Position numbers and translations under genes: made by a program. This document shows positions 43,585-53,374 of a stretch of DNA of 64,000 bases, in pieces. This DNA is from Paenibacillus tengchongensis. GTDB lineage: Bacteria > Bacillota > Bacilli > Paenibacillales > Paenibacillaceae. The number at the start of each line of letters is the position of its first letter. The stretch's first letter is position 1. The stretch is taken from positions 124,001 through 188,000 of the forward strand of contig NZ_WACP01000005.1 of NCBI RefSeq assembly GCF_008973665.1. The letters are read 5' to 3'. Under the pieces are notes generated by a model that worked only from the letters and a program-made list of their open reading frames with translations, was not told the origin of the DNA and searched no databases.

Positions 43585-44595
43585 TTATTTATTCAGATGA
43601 TTGACCGACAGACGAAGAATCGTCTCATGCGGCAAAATTACGCGGGGGTTGTCCACCGTTTCTTTCTTCATCAGCTTGGTTAGCAGACGCATCGCTACCG
43701 CGCCAAGGTCATACATCGGCTGGGCGACTGTAGTCAGCAGCGGCCGGACCATGGAGGCCATCCGGATGTTGTCTACGCTGATGATCGAGAAATCATCGGG
43801 AACCTTGAAGCCTTCATCCTGGATGCTGTGGATCGCGCCGATTGCCATTTCATCGGTTGCGGCGAAGATAGCCGTCGGTTTCTTCTTAAGACCGAGGAAA
43901 TACTTCATCGCTTCGACACCGGATTCGTACCGGTAGTTGCCGATCCGCACCAGGTCCTCCTGGTATTCGATGCCGGCATTCTCCAGCGCCTTCTTATATC
44001 CCTGAAAACGGGCATAACCGTTAGCCGGGTCCTGCAGCGTGCCGCTGATCATAGCGATTTCACGGTGGCCGTGGCGGATCAAGGTGTTCACGGCGTCATA
44101 TGCCGCTGCCTCATGATCGATATCCACCGAAGGATAAGTCCCTTTCTCATCGCGGGTTGCGCAAAGTACAATCGGAACCGCTGAGGTCTGGAAAGCTTGA
44201 ATATGCTCATCGGTCACAGTGCCGCCCATGAATAGCAATCCGTCGACCTGCTTCTCCAGCAGCGTGTTAATAACACGGATTTCCTTTTCTTTACGTTTAT
44301 CCGCATTACACAGAATAATATTGTAATGATACATATTAGCGATATCTTCGATCCCGCGGGCGATTTCCGCAAAGATGGAGTTGGAGATATCGGGAATGAC
44401 GACGCCGACGGTCGTCGTTTTCTTGCTGGCGAGCCCTCTCGCCACGGCATTCGGACGATAGCCCAAACGCTCAATCGCTTCGAATACCTTCTTACGGGTC
44501 TGCGGTTTCACGTTGGGGTTATTGTTCACAACCCGTGATACCGTCGCCATGGACACGCCTGCTTCTCTAGCTACATCGTAAATGGTTACCGTCAA
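43585..44595 (-). CDS. ccpA: Catabolite control protein A (LacI family)
   Basis: Global carbon regulator that binds cre sites with HPr-Ser46-P or Crh as co-effector. The 336 residues start with the helix-turn-helix [20 protein letters not shown] and the hinge [18 protein letters not shown]. The LacI effector domain follows with [30 protein letters not shown] and [14 protein letters not shown]. High similarity to CcpA and location near acsA/acuA support the name. TTG 44595 follows GGAGAGAGTAAT. A good sigma-A promoter and a cre-like site lie upstream. Confidence 0.93.
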   Translation of the reverse strand: MTVTIYDVAREAGVSMATVSRVVNNNPNVKPQTRKKVFEAIERLGYRPNAVARGLASKKTTTVGVVIPDISNSIFAEIARGIEDIANMYHYNIILCNADKRKEKEIRVINTLLEKQVDGLLFMGGTVTDEHIQAFQTSAVPIVLCATRDEKGTYPSVDIDHEAAAYDAVNTLIRHGHREIAMISGTLQDPANGYARFQGYKKALENAGIEYQEDLVRIGNYRYESGVEAMKYFLGLKKKPTAIFAATDEMAIGAIHSIQDEGFKVPDDFSIISVDNIRMASMVRPLLTTVAQPMYDLGAVAMRLLTKLMKKETVDNPRVILPHETILRLSVNHLNK

Positions 44596-44643
44596 ATTAC
44601 TCTCTCCATTGCGATAAATTTTATCGTTCGACTAATTAAAATT

Positions 44644-44672
44644 ATGATACGACACTTTGTACAAATGTGCAA
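44644..44672 (-). promoter_or_regulatory. Sigma-A promoter of ccpA
   Basis: On the minus strand TTGCAC, 17 bp, TATCAT, about 50 bp before the ccpA start. Confidence 0.7.
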
Positions 44673-44686
44673 TGATAACGCTTCAT
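44673..44686. promoter_or_regulatory. Weak cre-like site beside the ccpA promoter
   Basis: TGATAACGCTTCAT matches about 10 of 14 cre positions and abuts the -35 box; possible autoregulation. Confidence 0.3.
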
Positions 44687-44886
44687 TTTCCTTTCAAATT
44701 TCTTTCAAAAGGCACAAATTCCGCAGGTATCCCCAGCTTTAATCCCATTGCAGCCATGTACTTAGTTACTTCTACGTACTATCGTATCAAAAAGTTTATG
44801 AAAAATCCAATGTATAATGAAATATTTTCAATGTTTTTGCAGAAAAATAATTGTAATGCTGTGTTTTTTCAACAAACGCTGGAATT

Positions 44887-45369
44887 TCAGCCCTCGATCT
44901 TACGTTTTCCCCCATAATCAGCGTTTTCCGGTGTCTGTAAGGTTAACTGGGATAGTCTCCGCTCCGTCTCATCCATCCAACTGCGGTCCCCCATGTCCAC
45001 CGCCAGACGGTAGACATCCAGCAGCAAATCCACTTTTGCCTGGATTGCAGTTACAATTGAGTCTTCTAGCTCGGCAGTACCGCCCGGGAACATCCCCGCA
45101 GCCAAGGTTTCCTTCAGCACACAAGCCCACTCGTTTCGGTCGGCAAAGGAATAACTTCTCCGCTTCGCCGCAACTGCACTGAGCTCCCCCAGAAAAGCTA
45201 CCAGATCCTGCTTAATGCAGGGCAGCGGTTCGTAACGGGCGCATACGGCGCAGGTATAGACCGGAACATGTTTGATTTTTATCTTTGCGCTGTATATCAG
45301 GGTGTGCATATGTATAGTCATCGTTCCGCCGCAGCCGCAGGCCTTCTTGGCAATTTTGTCATTATACAT
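44887..45369 (-). CDS. Protein of unknown function with an N-terminal zinc-ribbon-like motif
   Basis: A 160-residue protein with CGCGG near residue 11 and VPVYTCAVCARYE near residue 37, which together look like a four-cysteine zinc ribbon of the YgiT type. The remainder is helical (KQDLVAFLGELSAVAAKRRS, VDLLLDVYRLAVDMGDRSWM). I do not recognise the family. ATG 45369 follows AGGTG; the frame opens at 45411. Single gene upstream of ccpA, same strand, with no visible coupling. Confidence 0.75.
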   Translation of the reverse strand: MYNDKIAKKACGCGGTMTIHMHTLIYSAKIKIKHVPVYTCAVCARYEPLPCIKQDLVAFLGELSAVAAKRRSYSFADRNEWACVLKETLAAGMFPGGTAELEDSIVTAIQAKVDLLLDVYRLAVDMGDRSWMDETERRLSQLTLQTPENADYGGKRKIEG

Positions 45370-45577
45370 CGTATCAGGCACCTCGGATATTATAATTAAG
45401 AACGTATTCATCCTTTTTCATAGCTATATTCGACTATGCCCCGCGAAATCCCTTCCCGTTTGCATATAATGATTAAATTGGCAAAAGCGCCAGGCTTTGC
45501 AATGCACAAAGATGAATTGAGCTCACGGATTTGCTAGAATGGACAGGAACCCGACATGAAAGGAGCTGCTTGCTAGA

Positions 45578-46102
45578 ATGAGACTCGCCGGTAAAAAGGT
45601 CATCTCATTAGTAGATGATGAATTCGAGGATTTGGAATTGTGGTATCCCGTGTACCGCGTCCGGGAGGAAGGTGCCGAGGTGCACTTGGCAGGATTGGAA
45701 AAGGGAAGAACCTACACCGGCAAATACGGCGTTCCCGCCGTGGCCGATTTCTCCTGGGACGAGCTGAAAGAGGCTGATTATGACGGCATCCTGGTGCCCG
45801 GCGGCTGGGCTCCCGACAAGATCCGCCGGTACGGCGCGGTGCTGAAGCTGATTCAGGACTTTCATGCCGCCCGCAAGCCGATCGGGCAAATCTGTCACGC
45901 CGGCTGGGTGCTGATCTCTGCCAAAATCCTGCAGGGTGTCACCGTTACCTCCACGCCGGGCATCCGCGACGACATGGAGAATGCGGGAGCGGTCTGGAAG
46001 GATGAGCCGGTAGTCACCGACGGCCACATTATTTCGGCGCGGCGGCCGCCGGACCTGCCGCCTTACGGCAAAGCCTTTTGCGACGCGCTGGCCGGAGAAT
46101 AA
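45578..46102 (+). CDS. DJ-1/PfpI family protein (type 1 glutamine amidotransferase-like)
   Basis: A 174-residue flavodoxin-like protein. It has LVDDEFEDLELWYPVYRVRE (Glu of the acidic site), GILVPGGWAPDKIRR and the nucleophile elbow IGQICHAGWVLISA with C106, then VTSTPGIRDDMENAG. Relatives include stress proteins, deglycases and the PfpI peptidase; the role here is not resolvable. AAAGGAGCTGC precedes the ATG. A strong terminator follows, shared with the convergent anti-sigma gene. Confidence 0.9.
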   Translation: MRLAGKKVISLVDDEFEDLELWYPVYRVREEGAEVHLAGLEKGRTYTGKYGVPAVADFSWDELKEADYDGILVPGGWAPDKIRRYGAVLKLIQDFHAARKPIGQICHAGWVLISAKILQGVTVTSTPGIRDDMENAGAVWKDEPVVTDGHIISARRPPDLPPYGKAFCDALAGE

Positions 46103-46107
46103 GCCCC

Positions 46108-46134
46108 AAAAGCCCCGCCGTTGGCGGGGCTTTT
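46108..46134. terminator. Bidirectional terminator
   Basis: AAAAGCCCCGCC-GTT-GGCGGGGCTTTT between the PfpI-like gene and the anti-sigma gene. Confidence 0.92.
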
Positions 46135-46148
46135 GGGATGAAAGGATT

Positions 46149-47561
46149 CTACTCCCGGATGGTTACCTCCACCCGTTCTTTAATCGGATTGGGGTAGCTC
46201 TCCAAAGTAAAGGTCAGCGGCTGCGGCAAATCGCCGGAGCCCAGATCAAAGGAATACCTGTATGAAGGATTCTCTGCTGCCGTTGCGGCTTTTCTGAACT
46301 GTGCCAAAGACCAGGCCGACGTTTGAAGCAGATGCTTCTGCCCGGTGCCATCCACGAATTGATCTGCCAGCTGCATGCTGAGGTAGCCTTTCGCCAGCTC
46401 TGTTGATTTCAGCTCGTAGTCCAGAATCATGCTTTCCCCGCTTGACTCTGCGGAGAATTTGAGGCGGTCATCCGGAGCTTTGATGATTTTTTGCATGTCC
46501 GTATCGATTATGAGCCGGGTTGCCGATTTATCCAGAGCCACAATTCCGCTGATTCTCAGCTTCAGGGGAGCATTCGAAGTATTATCTCTTGGAAAAACAT
46601 ACATGGTCTCGCCATTCAGCTTCATCGTCTGCAATAAACCGTATCCGGTATATACATTATCGGTTCCCTGAATCAGCTGCGGGCTGATCAGACTGAATAT
46701 TTGTTTGGAGTTGGCAGAGTCGTAGGCTATATTCAGATACACGCCTGTTGTGGAGAAGTACGCACTCTTGATTAATATATTCTGTCCCGCTGCGGTTAAA
46801 GTCTGATCAAGCTTCAGCTCCTGTCCCGCTTTGGCCATTTCCGCTTTATCCAGTTTCAAGGGAACGGTCAACCTGGTAGCATCGGATGCCGGAACGGCAA
46901 GCCCGCTGCTTGCAGCTCCTTCGGCGCCCACCACTATATTCGCATACACCGTATCCGGCAGGGAGGAATATTCTCCAGCCCACAGCTGCTGGCTATAGAA
47001 CCGGGTAGCGCCTGTAGCGGCCTCGTTCGGCGATGAACTGCCAGTGTATATAAGCGGCTGCCCCTCCTGGTCCGCCAGTGTCAAGGAAGCAACCTCCACC
47101 TTATGTCCGCTGTTGTTGTAAAGAGAGAATACCAGAAGCATCCCTTTACGGTCCGCGGCGATCCGTTCGATCTCCACTTTATAGCTGCCCTTTTCCGCTA
47201 CGGCTCCATCAATCTTCTTCAGTAATCCGGCTTCAAAAGCGGAAGCGGCCGTCGTCTGGCTGCTGCCGTAAATACCTGCTGCGCCTGACAGCCCTAACCG
47301 GGCCGCCGCATTTGTTTCAGCCTGCCCGCCGTCCGGCTCCAGAACCCGGTCTCCAAGCTGCGGGATGAGCAGCAGCAGTAAGGCCGCCAGCACCGCCGTG
47401 AAAGCCAGCGCCCATTTACGCCGCGGCTGCCGCCGCCGCGAGCGCTGCTTACCGACTCCCTCTGCTATTGCCGCATTCAATTTCGCTTCAGACACCCCGT
47501 CTGCGTGTGCAGAAATCCCCTGAAAATACTCTTTCAGCAGTTGTTCCTCATTTACCGCCAT
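46149..47561 (-). CDS. Probable anti-sigma factor, membrane-anchored (DUF4179/DUF5643-like)
   Basis: A 470-residue protein with a cytoplasmic helical N-terminus (about 1-48, sigma-binding expected), one membrane segment (about 49-66, WALAFTAVLAALLLLLIPQL) and a large extracellular beta-rich part. That part has VEIERIAADRKGMLLVFSLY and, near the C-terminus, YSFDLGSGDLPQPLTFTLES. It overlaps the ECF sigma gene by 14 bp, the usual coupling of sigma and anti-sigma. The signal sensed is unknown. Confidence 0.8.
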   Translation of the reverse strand: MAVNEEQLLKEYFQGISAHADGVSEAKLNAAIAEGVGKQRSRRRQPRRKWALAFTAVLAALLLLLIPQLGDRVLEPDGGQAETNAAARLGLSGAAGIYGSSQTTAASAFEAGLLKKIDGAVAEKGSYKVEIERIAADRKGMLLVFSLYNNSGHKVEVASLTLADQEGQPLIYTGSSSPNEAATGATRFYSQQLWAGEYSSLPDTVYANIVVGAEGAASSGLAVPASDATRLTVPLKLDKAEMAKAGQELKLDQTLTAAGQNILIKSAYFSTTGVYLNIAYDSANSKQIFSLISPQLIQGTDNVYTGYGLLQTMKLNGETMYVFPRDNTSNAPLKLRISGIVALDKSATRLIIDTDMQKIIKAPDDRLKFSAESSGESMILDYELKSTELAKGYLSMQLADQFVDGTGQKHLLQTSAWSLAQFRKAATAAENPSYRYSFDLGSGDLPQPLTFTLESYPNPIKERVEVTIRE

Positions 47562-48081
47562 ACCGTTTTCCCCCTCCCATTTGACTGCGCAGCTGCTCTA
47601 ATCCCTTGTTCAGCCAGGTCTTGACGGTCCCCTCCGGTTTGCCGAGCACTGCAGCGATTTCCGACAGCGTAAGGTCTTGATAATACTTAAGCACCAGCAC
47701 CTGCCGGTACTTGAGCTTCACCTTATCCAAAGCGCGTTCCATATCGAGCTTGCGGTCGCTGGTCATCTCAGCCACTCCGCTGTCCCGCGCCTGCGGCTCA
47801 GCGGGGACAAGCTGTTTTCTGCGTTTCAGCTCATCCTTGCAGCAGTTGATCAGAATCCGGGTCATCCACGGGGCAAACCGTCCCGGGTCCTTCAGGCTTG
47901 AGCGTTTGATCCACGCCCGGTAGGTGGCTTCCTGCAGCATCTCCAGCGCGTCATTCTCATTCCGCAAGTAGCTGTAAGCGATGCCGTACAAGATCCGCTT
48001 CTGGCCGGACACCTGCTCAAGAAACGGCTCGGCCTTATCTTCCATCTGCCGCACCCATTGCCCCTTCAGCAAATCCTCCAT
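47548..48081 (-). CDS. ECF-type RNA polymerase sigma factor
   Basis: A 177-residue sigma-70 factor with only regions 2 and 4. Region 2 includes ILYGIAYSYLRNENDALEML and QEATYRAWIKRSSLKDPGRF. Region 4 includes LKYRQVLVLKYYQDLTLSEI and AAVLGKPEGTVKTWLNKGLE. ATG 48081 follows GAGAGGGGGAACAGT; the frame is open to 48135. The upstream DNA has AAACC, 17 bp, GTC on the minus strand, which may be an autoregulated ECF promoter, but the match is loose. Co-expressed with the anti-sigma gene. Confidence 0.9.
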   Translation of the reverse strand: MEDLLKGQWVRQMEDKAEPFLEQVSGQKRILYGIAYSYLRNENDALEMLQEATYRAWIKRSSLKDPGRFAPWMTRILINCCKDELKRRKQLVPAEPQARDSGVAEMTSDRKLDMERALDKVKLKYRQVLVLKYYQDLTLSEIAAVLGKPEGTVKTWLNKGLEQLRSQMGGGKRYGGK

Positions 48082-48233
48082 ACTGTTCCCCCTCTCCATA
48101 TGCTCTCTGCTAGTCGTTCTGGCTTGTCTGTCCAAATGCTTCTGTATATACTGACTGCAATCTGGCGCAAACGGTTTTATTTTTTTGGAGTTTAAGCCAT
48201 TTTCCCATGTAAAAGTTCTGACCGGTCAAAAAA

Positions 48234-48261
48234 AAGAATCCGGCGGGCATGCCGGATTCTT
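48234..48261 (-). terminator. Rho-independent terminator after the PTS operon
   Basis: Minus-strand AAGAATCCGGC-ATGCCC-GCCGGATTCTT followed by eight T. It ends the EIICBA-EI transcript. Confidence 0.95.
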
Positions 48262-48286
48262 CGTTGTAGCTTCTATCTGTATCTTG

Positions 48287-50074
48287 CTAGGCCGATCCCT
48301 TATTGCTGCATGAGGTCTTCTCCTTCGGTTCAGCGCCAGCAGCCAGCGGTAGGCTGCTGCGTTGCGCGAAGGCGCTGAGCACCTCCTCCGTCTGCAGGCT
48401 GGTCCGGTGGCGGAAGCAGACCTTCCCGGTCTCCCGGGCTTCGGAGGCCAGCGTGTTCAACGTGCGGTGCTTGACCCGCAGCAGCGCCTGCGGCGACATG
48501 CTGAGATCACGGATGCCCAGCTCCAGCCACAGGGGCAGGGAGCGTTCATCTGCGGCCATTTCCCCGCAGATGCTGATCGTGATGCCACCGCGGCGGGCGG
48601 CGTCAACCGTCTGTCTGATCATCCGCAGAACCGCCGGATGGTAAGGATGATAGAGATGGGCAATCTGCTCGTTCATCCGGTCGACAGCCAACACGTACTG
48701 CACCAGATCGTTGGTGCCAATACTGAAGAAGTCGACTTCATCCGCCAGCAGATCGGCAATCATCACCGCTGCCGGCACCTCAATCATAATGCCGACCGGG
48801 ATCTTATTGTCGAAGGGGACCCCTTCTGTCTCCAGTTCGGCCTTCACCTCTTGAAGCACGGCTTTGGCCGCTTGAACTTCTTCAACAGAGGAGATCATCG
48901 GGAACATAATTTTGACATGACCGTAGTGGCTTGCCCGCAGAATCGCTCTCAGTTGGGTCTTGAACAGGTCCTTCCGGTCGAGACTGATCCGGATGGCCCG
49001 GTAGCCCAGAAACGGATTCTGCTCTTCGGGAAGCTGGAAATAGTCGAGATGCTTGTCTCCGCCGATATCCAGCGTCCGGATCACGACCGTGTTCTGCTGA
49101 ACCCGCTCCGCCACCAGCTTATAGACCTCGAACTGCTCTTCTTCTGTCGGAAACGAATGGCGGTCCATATACAGGAACTCTGTGCGGAACAGTCCAACGC
49201 CTTCTGCGCCGTATTTTAAAGCCAAATCAAGCTCCTTCACCGAGCTGATGTTGCTGGCCAGCCGCAGCGGTACGCCGTCTTTCGTGATAGCCTCCACGGT
49301 CGCAAGCAGCTCCAGCTGTTCTTTCTTGCGCTGCTGCTTGTCGCGGATGGCCGCATACTCCTGCACAGTGGCTTCGTCGGGATGAAGCTGAATCACACCG
49401 CTGTCCCCGTCGATCACCAGAAAATCGCCGGTTTGAATCGGCGCCGGCAGCTTGTTCTCCAGCCCCGCAACCAGCGGAATGCCCAGCGCCCGGGCCATAA
49501 TCGAAGAATGCGAGGTTTTGCCGCCCATCATGGTCACAATTCCCAGCACATACACCGGGTTAAGATGGGCCAGCTGCGAAGGCGACAATTCCTTGGCCAC
49601 CAGAATGTAGGGCTTCGTATCCGAAGGCAGCGTCACCTCCGGCGCACCGAGCAGATGCTTCAGCAGACGGTTGCCGACATCCTTGATATCGGCCGCCCGT
49701 TCTTTCATATATTCATCGTCCAAGAGGTCGAACATGGCGACAAAATGGTCGATAGCTTCCTTAACGGCCACCTCGGCCGCCTTATATTGGCGTTCAATAA
49801 TGCCGCGGATCTCACTCATGAATACGGGATCATCCAAAATCGCCAGATGGGCGTCAAATATACTGGATTCCTCCGGGCCGACCACTTCACGGAATTCACG
49901 CTTGATAAACTCAATCTCATCCTTGGAGGTGCGGACCCCCTCGTACAGCCGCTCGAATTCCTTGGCCAGATCAACCGGATTCACCTGTGTATCCGGCATG
50001 CTCCATTCCCAGTTTGGCAGGACAAAGGCCTTCCCGATGGCAACACCCGCTGCAGCGCCTATGCCTTGTATCAT
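48287..50074 (-). CDS. ptsI: PTS enzyme I (phosphoenolpyruvate-protein phosphotransferase)
   Basis: Takes phosphate from PEP and passes it to HPr. The 595 residues begin [20 protein letters not shown]. The phosphorylated His is H189 in [15 protein letters not shown]. The PEP-binding barrel contains [52 protein letters not shown] and ICGEMAAD with the catalytic Cys. The start codon overlaps the EIICBA stop by 4 bp (ATGA), so the two are coupled. No ptsH (HPr) is in this operon. A terminator follows. Confidence 0.95.
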   Translation of the reverse strand: MIQGIGAAAGVAIGKAFVLPNWEWSMPDTQVNPVDLAKEFERLYEGVRTSKDEIEFIKREFREVVGPEESSIFDAHLAILDDPVFMSEIRGIIERQYKAAEVAVKEAIDHFVAMFDLLDDEYMKERAADIKDVGNRLLKHLLGAPEVTLPSDTKPYILVAKELSPSQLAHLNPVYVLGIVTMMGGKTSHSSIMARALGIPLVAGLENKLPAPIQTGDFLVIDGDSGVIQLHPDEATVQEYAAIRDKQQRKKEQLELLATVEAITKDGVPLRLASNISSVKELDLALKYGAEGVGLFRTEFLYMDRHSFPTEEEQFEVYKLVAERVQQNTVVIRTLDIGGDKHLDYFQLPEEQNPFLGYRAIRISLDRKDLFKTQLRAILRASHYGHVKIMFPMISSVEEVQAAKAVLQEVKAELETEGVPFDNKIPVGIMIEVPAAVMIADLLADEVDFFSIGTNDLVQYVLAVDRMNEQIAHLYHPYHPAVLRMIRQTVDAARRGGITISICGEMAADERSLPLWLELGIRDLSMSPQALLRVKHRTLNTLASEARETGKVCFRHRTSLQTEEVLSAFAQRSSLPLAAGAEPKEKTSCSNKGSA

Positions 50075-51957
50075 GCTTCAATCCCTCCAACATTGCTTTC
50101 GTGTAGAACCACGGACATAACCGACGACTGCCCCTTTTTCACATTTTTAAACGGCCCGTAACTCCAGGATTTTACCCGGTCCGGGTTGGTGATTACCATC
50201 GGAGTCGCCAGCGAAGCCGCATGCTCGCGCAAATACCCGATATCAAACCGCACCAGCAGCTGGCCGGGCTCTACGCTGTCGCCCTCCTGCACCAGCGCCT
50301 CGAACGGCCCCTTGAGCTGGGAGGTATCGATGCCGATATGCATCAGCACCTCCAACCCTTCCGGCGTCGAAATGCCTACAGCGTGCATTGTAGGATACAC
50401 ATGCATTACCTTGCCGAACACCGGTGAGACAAGCTCGCCCTTCTCCGGAAAGAAGGCCACACCGTCTCCAACCAGTTTCGCGGCAAAGATATGATCCGGC
50501 ACCTCTTCAATCGGCATCATCCGGCCCTGCATCGGCGCACTGAACAGCACCTGCGGCAGGTCACGCAGCAGCAGCTTGTTGATCTCCTCGCGGATCAGCT
50601 CGGAGTAAGTGCCGAAGACGACCTGCACATTGCCGCCGCCCAGCTTGATGATGCCGGCGGAGCCCAGGCTCTTCAACGCACCTGTATCTATATATCGGTC
50701 ATTATGCACCGTTAATCTTAACCGCGTGATGCAGGCCTGTACCTGCACGATATTCTCCTTGCCGCCAAGCGCCTCCAGAATCAGCGGTGCCTGGTATGGG
50801 ATATTGCCCGCCCAGTCGCCCAGCTCCGAGCCTTCCTCGCGTCCCGGGGTCGGAATCTGGAAGCGGCGGATCGCCCAGCGGAACACATTGTAATACAGTA
50901 CGAAATAGCCGATGCCGATTGGAATCAGCAGCCAGGCCCGCTGGGAAAGATGCAAATTAAGAATAAAATCAATGGCTCCGGCCGAATACGAGAAGCCGTG
51001 ATGAATCCCCAGCGAGTAGGTCAGCAGCATTCCCAGACCGGACATGACCACATGCAGCGCGAAAAGATACGGCGAAGCGAACAGAAACGCAAACTCAATC
51101 TGCTCCGACACCCCGGTCAGAAAGCAGACCGTGGCAGCACGCAGAAAGGTTTTGCGGATTTGCGGCTTCAGATCCTCGCGCGCTTCCTGGATAATGGCCA
51201 GTGCGATGGCCGGCAGTGCAAACATCATTACCGGGTATAACCCGGCCATGAACACTCCTGCCGTCGGGTCACCGCTGAAGAACCGCGGCAGATCCCCCTG
51301 AATCACGGCGCTGCCGTCGGGTGTAGAATAATTGCCGAGCTGAAACCAGACGACGTTGTTGAGGATATGATGAAGCCCAAAGGCGGTAAGTACCCGGTTA
51401 AGCACCCCGAACAAAAACACACCGTAGCCTCCGGTCCTTTCAATCCCGTGGAACAGCGACTCCAGCCCCTGCTGCAGGTAAGGTGCGATGCCAAGCATCA
51501 CCCAGGCGAACAGCGCCGAGAATAAACCCATAAACAGCAGCACAAAACGCGACCCGCCAAAAAACTGAATCGCCTCCGGCAGCTTGATATTTTTGAAACG
51601 GTTATGCGCAACACCGGCAATGATGCCGAGGATCACACCGATCATTGTCGCGGGCTGCAGCTCTCCCGTCCCCATATTGGAGACAATCCGGTCATACGTG
51701 AACATTCCCGCCAGCGCCGCCAGCCCGGCCGGTCCGGCCTGATTCGACAGTCCCCACGCCACGCCGACCGCAAACAAATAAGGCATGAAATAGAATATTC
51801 CCTGCCCCGCGTATGTAGCTACTTCCGCTACCGAAGAAAGTCCCCAAGCCGACCACGGCAGACTGCCCAAACTCAGCAATATGGCCGCCGCCGGCAGCAC
51901 CATGGTGGGAAGCATGATCGCTCTGCCCAACTGCTGCAACGATCCGAGCCAATTCAA
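50071..51957 (-). CDS. PTS transporter EIICBA, N-acetylglucosamine/glucose type
   Basis: Sugar-specific PTS permease with all domains in one chain of 628 residues. EIIC (about 1-380) has about ten membrane segments and the NagE/NagP-like [18 protein letters not shown] and [17 protein letters not shown], which suggest N-acetylglucosamine more than glucose. EIIB has phospho-Cys409 in [16 protein letters not shown] carries H540 in [10 protein letters not shown] and [11 protein letters not shown] 51957 follows AGGAGAGGG; the frame is open to 52029. First gene of the operon with enzyme I; a weak cre-like site is near the start. Confidence 0.92.
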   Translation of the reverse strand: MNWLGSLQQLGRAIMLPTMVLPAAAILLSLGSLPWSAWGLSSVAEVATYAGQGIFYFMPYLFAVGVAWGLSNQAGPAGLAALAGMFTYDRIVSNMGTGELQPATMIGVILGIIAGVAHNRFKNIKLPEAIQFFGGSRFVLLFMGLFSALFAWVMLGIAPYLQQGLESLFHGIERTGGYGVFLFGVLNRVLTAFGLHHILNNVVWFQLGNYSTPDGSAVIQGDLPRFFSGDPTAGVFMAGLYPVMMFALPAIALAIIQEAREDLKPQIRKTFLRAATVCFLTGVSEQIEFAFLFASPYLFALHVVMSGLGMLLTYSLGIHHGFSYSAGAIDFILNLHLSQRAWLLIPIGIGYFVLYYNVFRWAIRRFQIPTPGREEGSELGDWAGNIPYQAPLILEALGGKENIVQVQACITRLRLTVHNDRYIDTGALKSLGSAGIIKLGGGNVQVVFGTYSELIREEINKLLLRDLPQVLFSAPMQGRMMPIEEVPDHIFAAKLVGDGVAFFPEKGELVSPVFGKVMHVYPTMHAVGISTPEGLEVLMHIGIDTSQLKGPFEALVQEGDSVEPGQLLVRFDIGYLREHAASLATPMVITNPDRVKSWSYGPFKNVKKGQSSVMSVVLHESNVGGIEA

Positions 51958-51987
51958 GATGACCCTCTCCTTTCTTCTATACTGAAT

Positions 51988-52001
51988 CGTAAGCGCTACT
52001 G
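51988..52001. promoter_or_regulatory. Weak cre-like site upstream of EIICBA
   Basis: CGTAAGCGCTACTG has the palindromic core GTAAGCGCTAC but only about 10 of 14 cre positions. Confidence 0.3.
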
Positions 52002-52212
52002 AGGCGTTTGTCAAAAGATTACGCAACAATTAGAATACCACGTTTGGCGGGGGGATGTGAACTTTATTTGCTTGACATGGTCCAGTTTATTATCCTTTGT
52101 ATCGGGAAATCTGCACCTCCGATGATTCCTAACTTGTTTCTTTCTACTCGTCTATACTCCCGTCTATACCTAACAGTGCCATCCAGCTCTCCAATGAGCA
52201 CCTTAACTGAGG

Positions 52213-52397
52213 TAATTGTAGTTTGTACAACTATTTCCATCAAAACGCGCAAATTAGCAGATTTAATTGTATTTTGTGCATCTATTTTCATACAATTTGG
52301 CATTTCGAACATTATCCACTTGGTTTAACTGTATGAACTACCTCTATTCCGTAAAGTTAATCCCTTTCAACTGAAATAGTTGTACAAAATACATCTA
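52213..52397. repeat. 185-bp element B: four 21-bp quasi-palindromic modules
   Basis: Modules at 52213-52233, 52264-52284, 52326-52346 and 52377-52397, start-to-start spacing 51, 62 and 51 bp, identical to element A (15848-16032). Arms follow TARTTGTA and TRCARYTA with loose matches; the first reads TAATTGTA-N5-TACAACTA. It occupies most of the centre of the 605-bp gap 51958-52562. The rest of that gap is A/T-rich, with no convincing ORF. Confidence 0.85.
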
Positions 52398-52562
52398 TGA
52401 TCCAGCTTAGACACTCCAAGAATCAACTGTTCCAAAACTGATCTGATGATCTCACTCTCCAATGTTCACCAGTCAAACATCACCACATTTGTCCTTGCCG
52501 CATTGCTTTCACTTCATAATAGCGCGTCCTTTCTCCATCGCCCACTGGCTGCATTAGACTTT

Positions 52563-53147
52563 TTAAAAGCACAATGAATTCAGCACTTTCCGTGCAGTCC
52601 TGAAATTAATGCGGAAATGGTCGGTCACATCCTTCGGGCGGATGGGCTTGCCGAGCTGCCAGGCGAGGCGGAGCACATCCTTCTCTTCGGCGCTTAGTTC
52701 ATTCACGGCCGGCTTACCGGCAAGATAAGGCGCTAGAGCCAGCTGCAGAAGCATTGTGCAAACCTCAGGCCGCTGCTGGATATCGTCGCACGAGAAATGC
52801 AGCATCCGCCAGCCCATACCCGTGAGGAAGGTGTCCCGGTTCAGCGCATAACTGAATTTTTCCCGGTCCATATCCTTAATATGACTCTGGTATCCATCGC
52901 ATTCCATACCAAAGCGCACACCGTTCGGCGGAAGGAAGGCGAAGTCCAGAAACTGCGATTTACGGTTCCAATCATACACTTCATACTCCGGATGCAAATG
53001 GTCCAGAGACTCGAACAACGGCCACCATACATTTTGTAAAAAGAGTTTTTCCGCATACTGATGCCCGCAGCAATCTCCTTTCCGCTCCCCCGTTCTCCAG
53101 CCAGAGTGCCGTTCGATGAATAAATGATGTGATTCCTCAAAGCCCAT
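52563..53147 (-). CDS. Nuclease-fold (PD-(D/E)XK/DUF559-like) protein with C-terminal helix-turn-helix
   Basis: A 194-residue protein. The central stretch FLDFAFLPPNGVRFGMECDG followed by a HIKDMDREKFSYALNRDTFL helix and MGWRMLHFSCDDI has the arrangement of Vsr/DUF559-type PD-(D/E)XK nucleases: D, then E-x-D, then a helix with charged residues. The C-terminus (GKPIRPKDVTDHFRINFRTA) looks like a winged helix. ATG 53147 follows GGGAGGG; the frame is open to 53336. It has no phage or restriction neighbours. Nuclease activity is an inference. Confidence 0.7.
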   Translation of the reverse strand: MGFEESHHLFIERHSGWRTGERKGDCCGHQYAEKLFLQNVWWPLFESLDHLHPEYEVYDWNRKSQFLDFAFLPPNGVRFGMECDGYQSHIKDMDREKFSYALNRDTFLTGMGWRMLHFSCDDIQQRPEVCTMLLQLALAPYLAGKPAVNELSAEEKDVLRLAWQLGKPIRPKDVTDHFRINFRTARKVLNSLCF

Positions 53148-53374
53148 ATGTATCCCTCCCGAAAAAAGTAAAAGAACGCCCTCGCCCGCTGTAACAGCGG
53201 TAAAGGACATTCTTCGTCTAGCCAAAGTATAGCAGACTCTTTGGCTGAAATATACGGCAAAACTGGCCGCACCGGCCCGGTTATGCCTATGCAGTGAATA
53301 CCGGGCGGCCACTGCGCCCGCAGCGAGCTGCCGCACCTATGGGCGGGGCCTGCTCCAGCATCGGTATGCTGCCC

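Noticed and set aside
44640..44880. A third copy of the 185-bp element upstream of ccpA
   Set aside because: A TTGTACAA stretch occurs, but no modules at 51/62-bp spacing could be placed; the region is explained by the ccpA promoter.
52064..52312. 82-codon minus-strand ORF across element B
   Set aside because: It runs across the repeat modules, with no ribosome site or family; likely chance.
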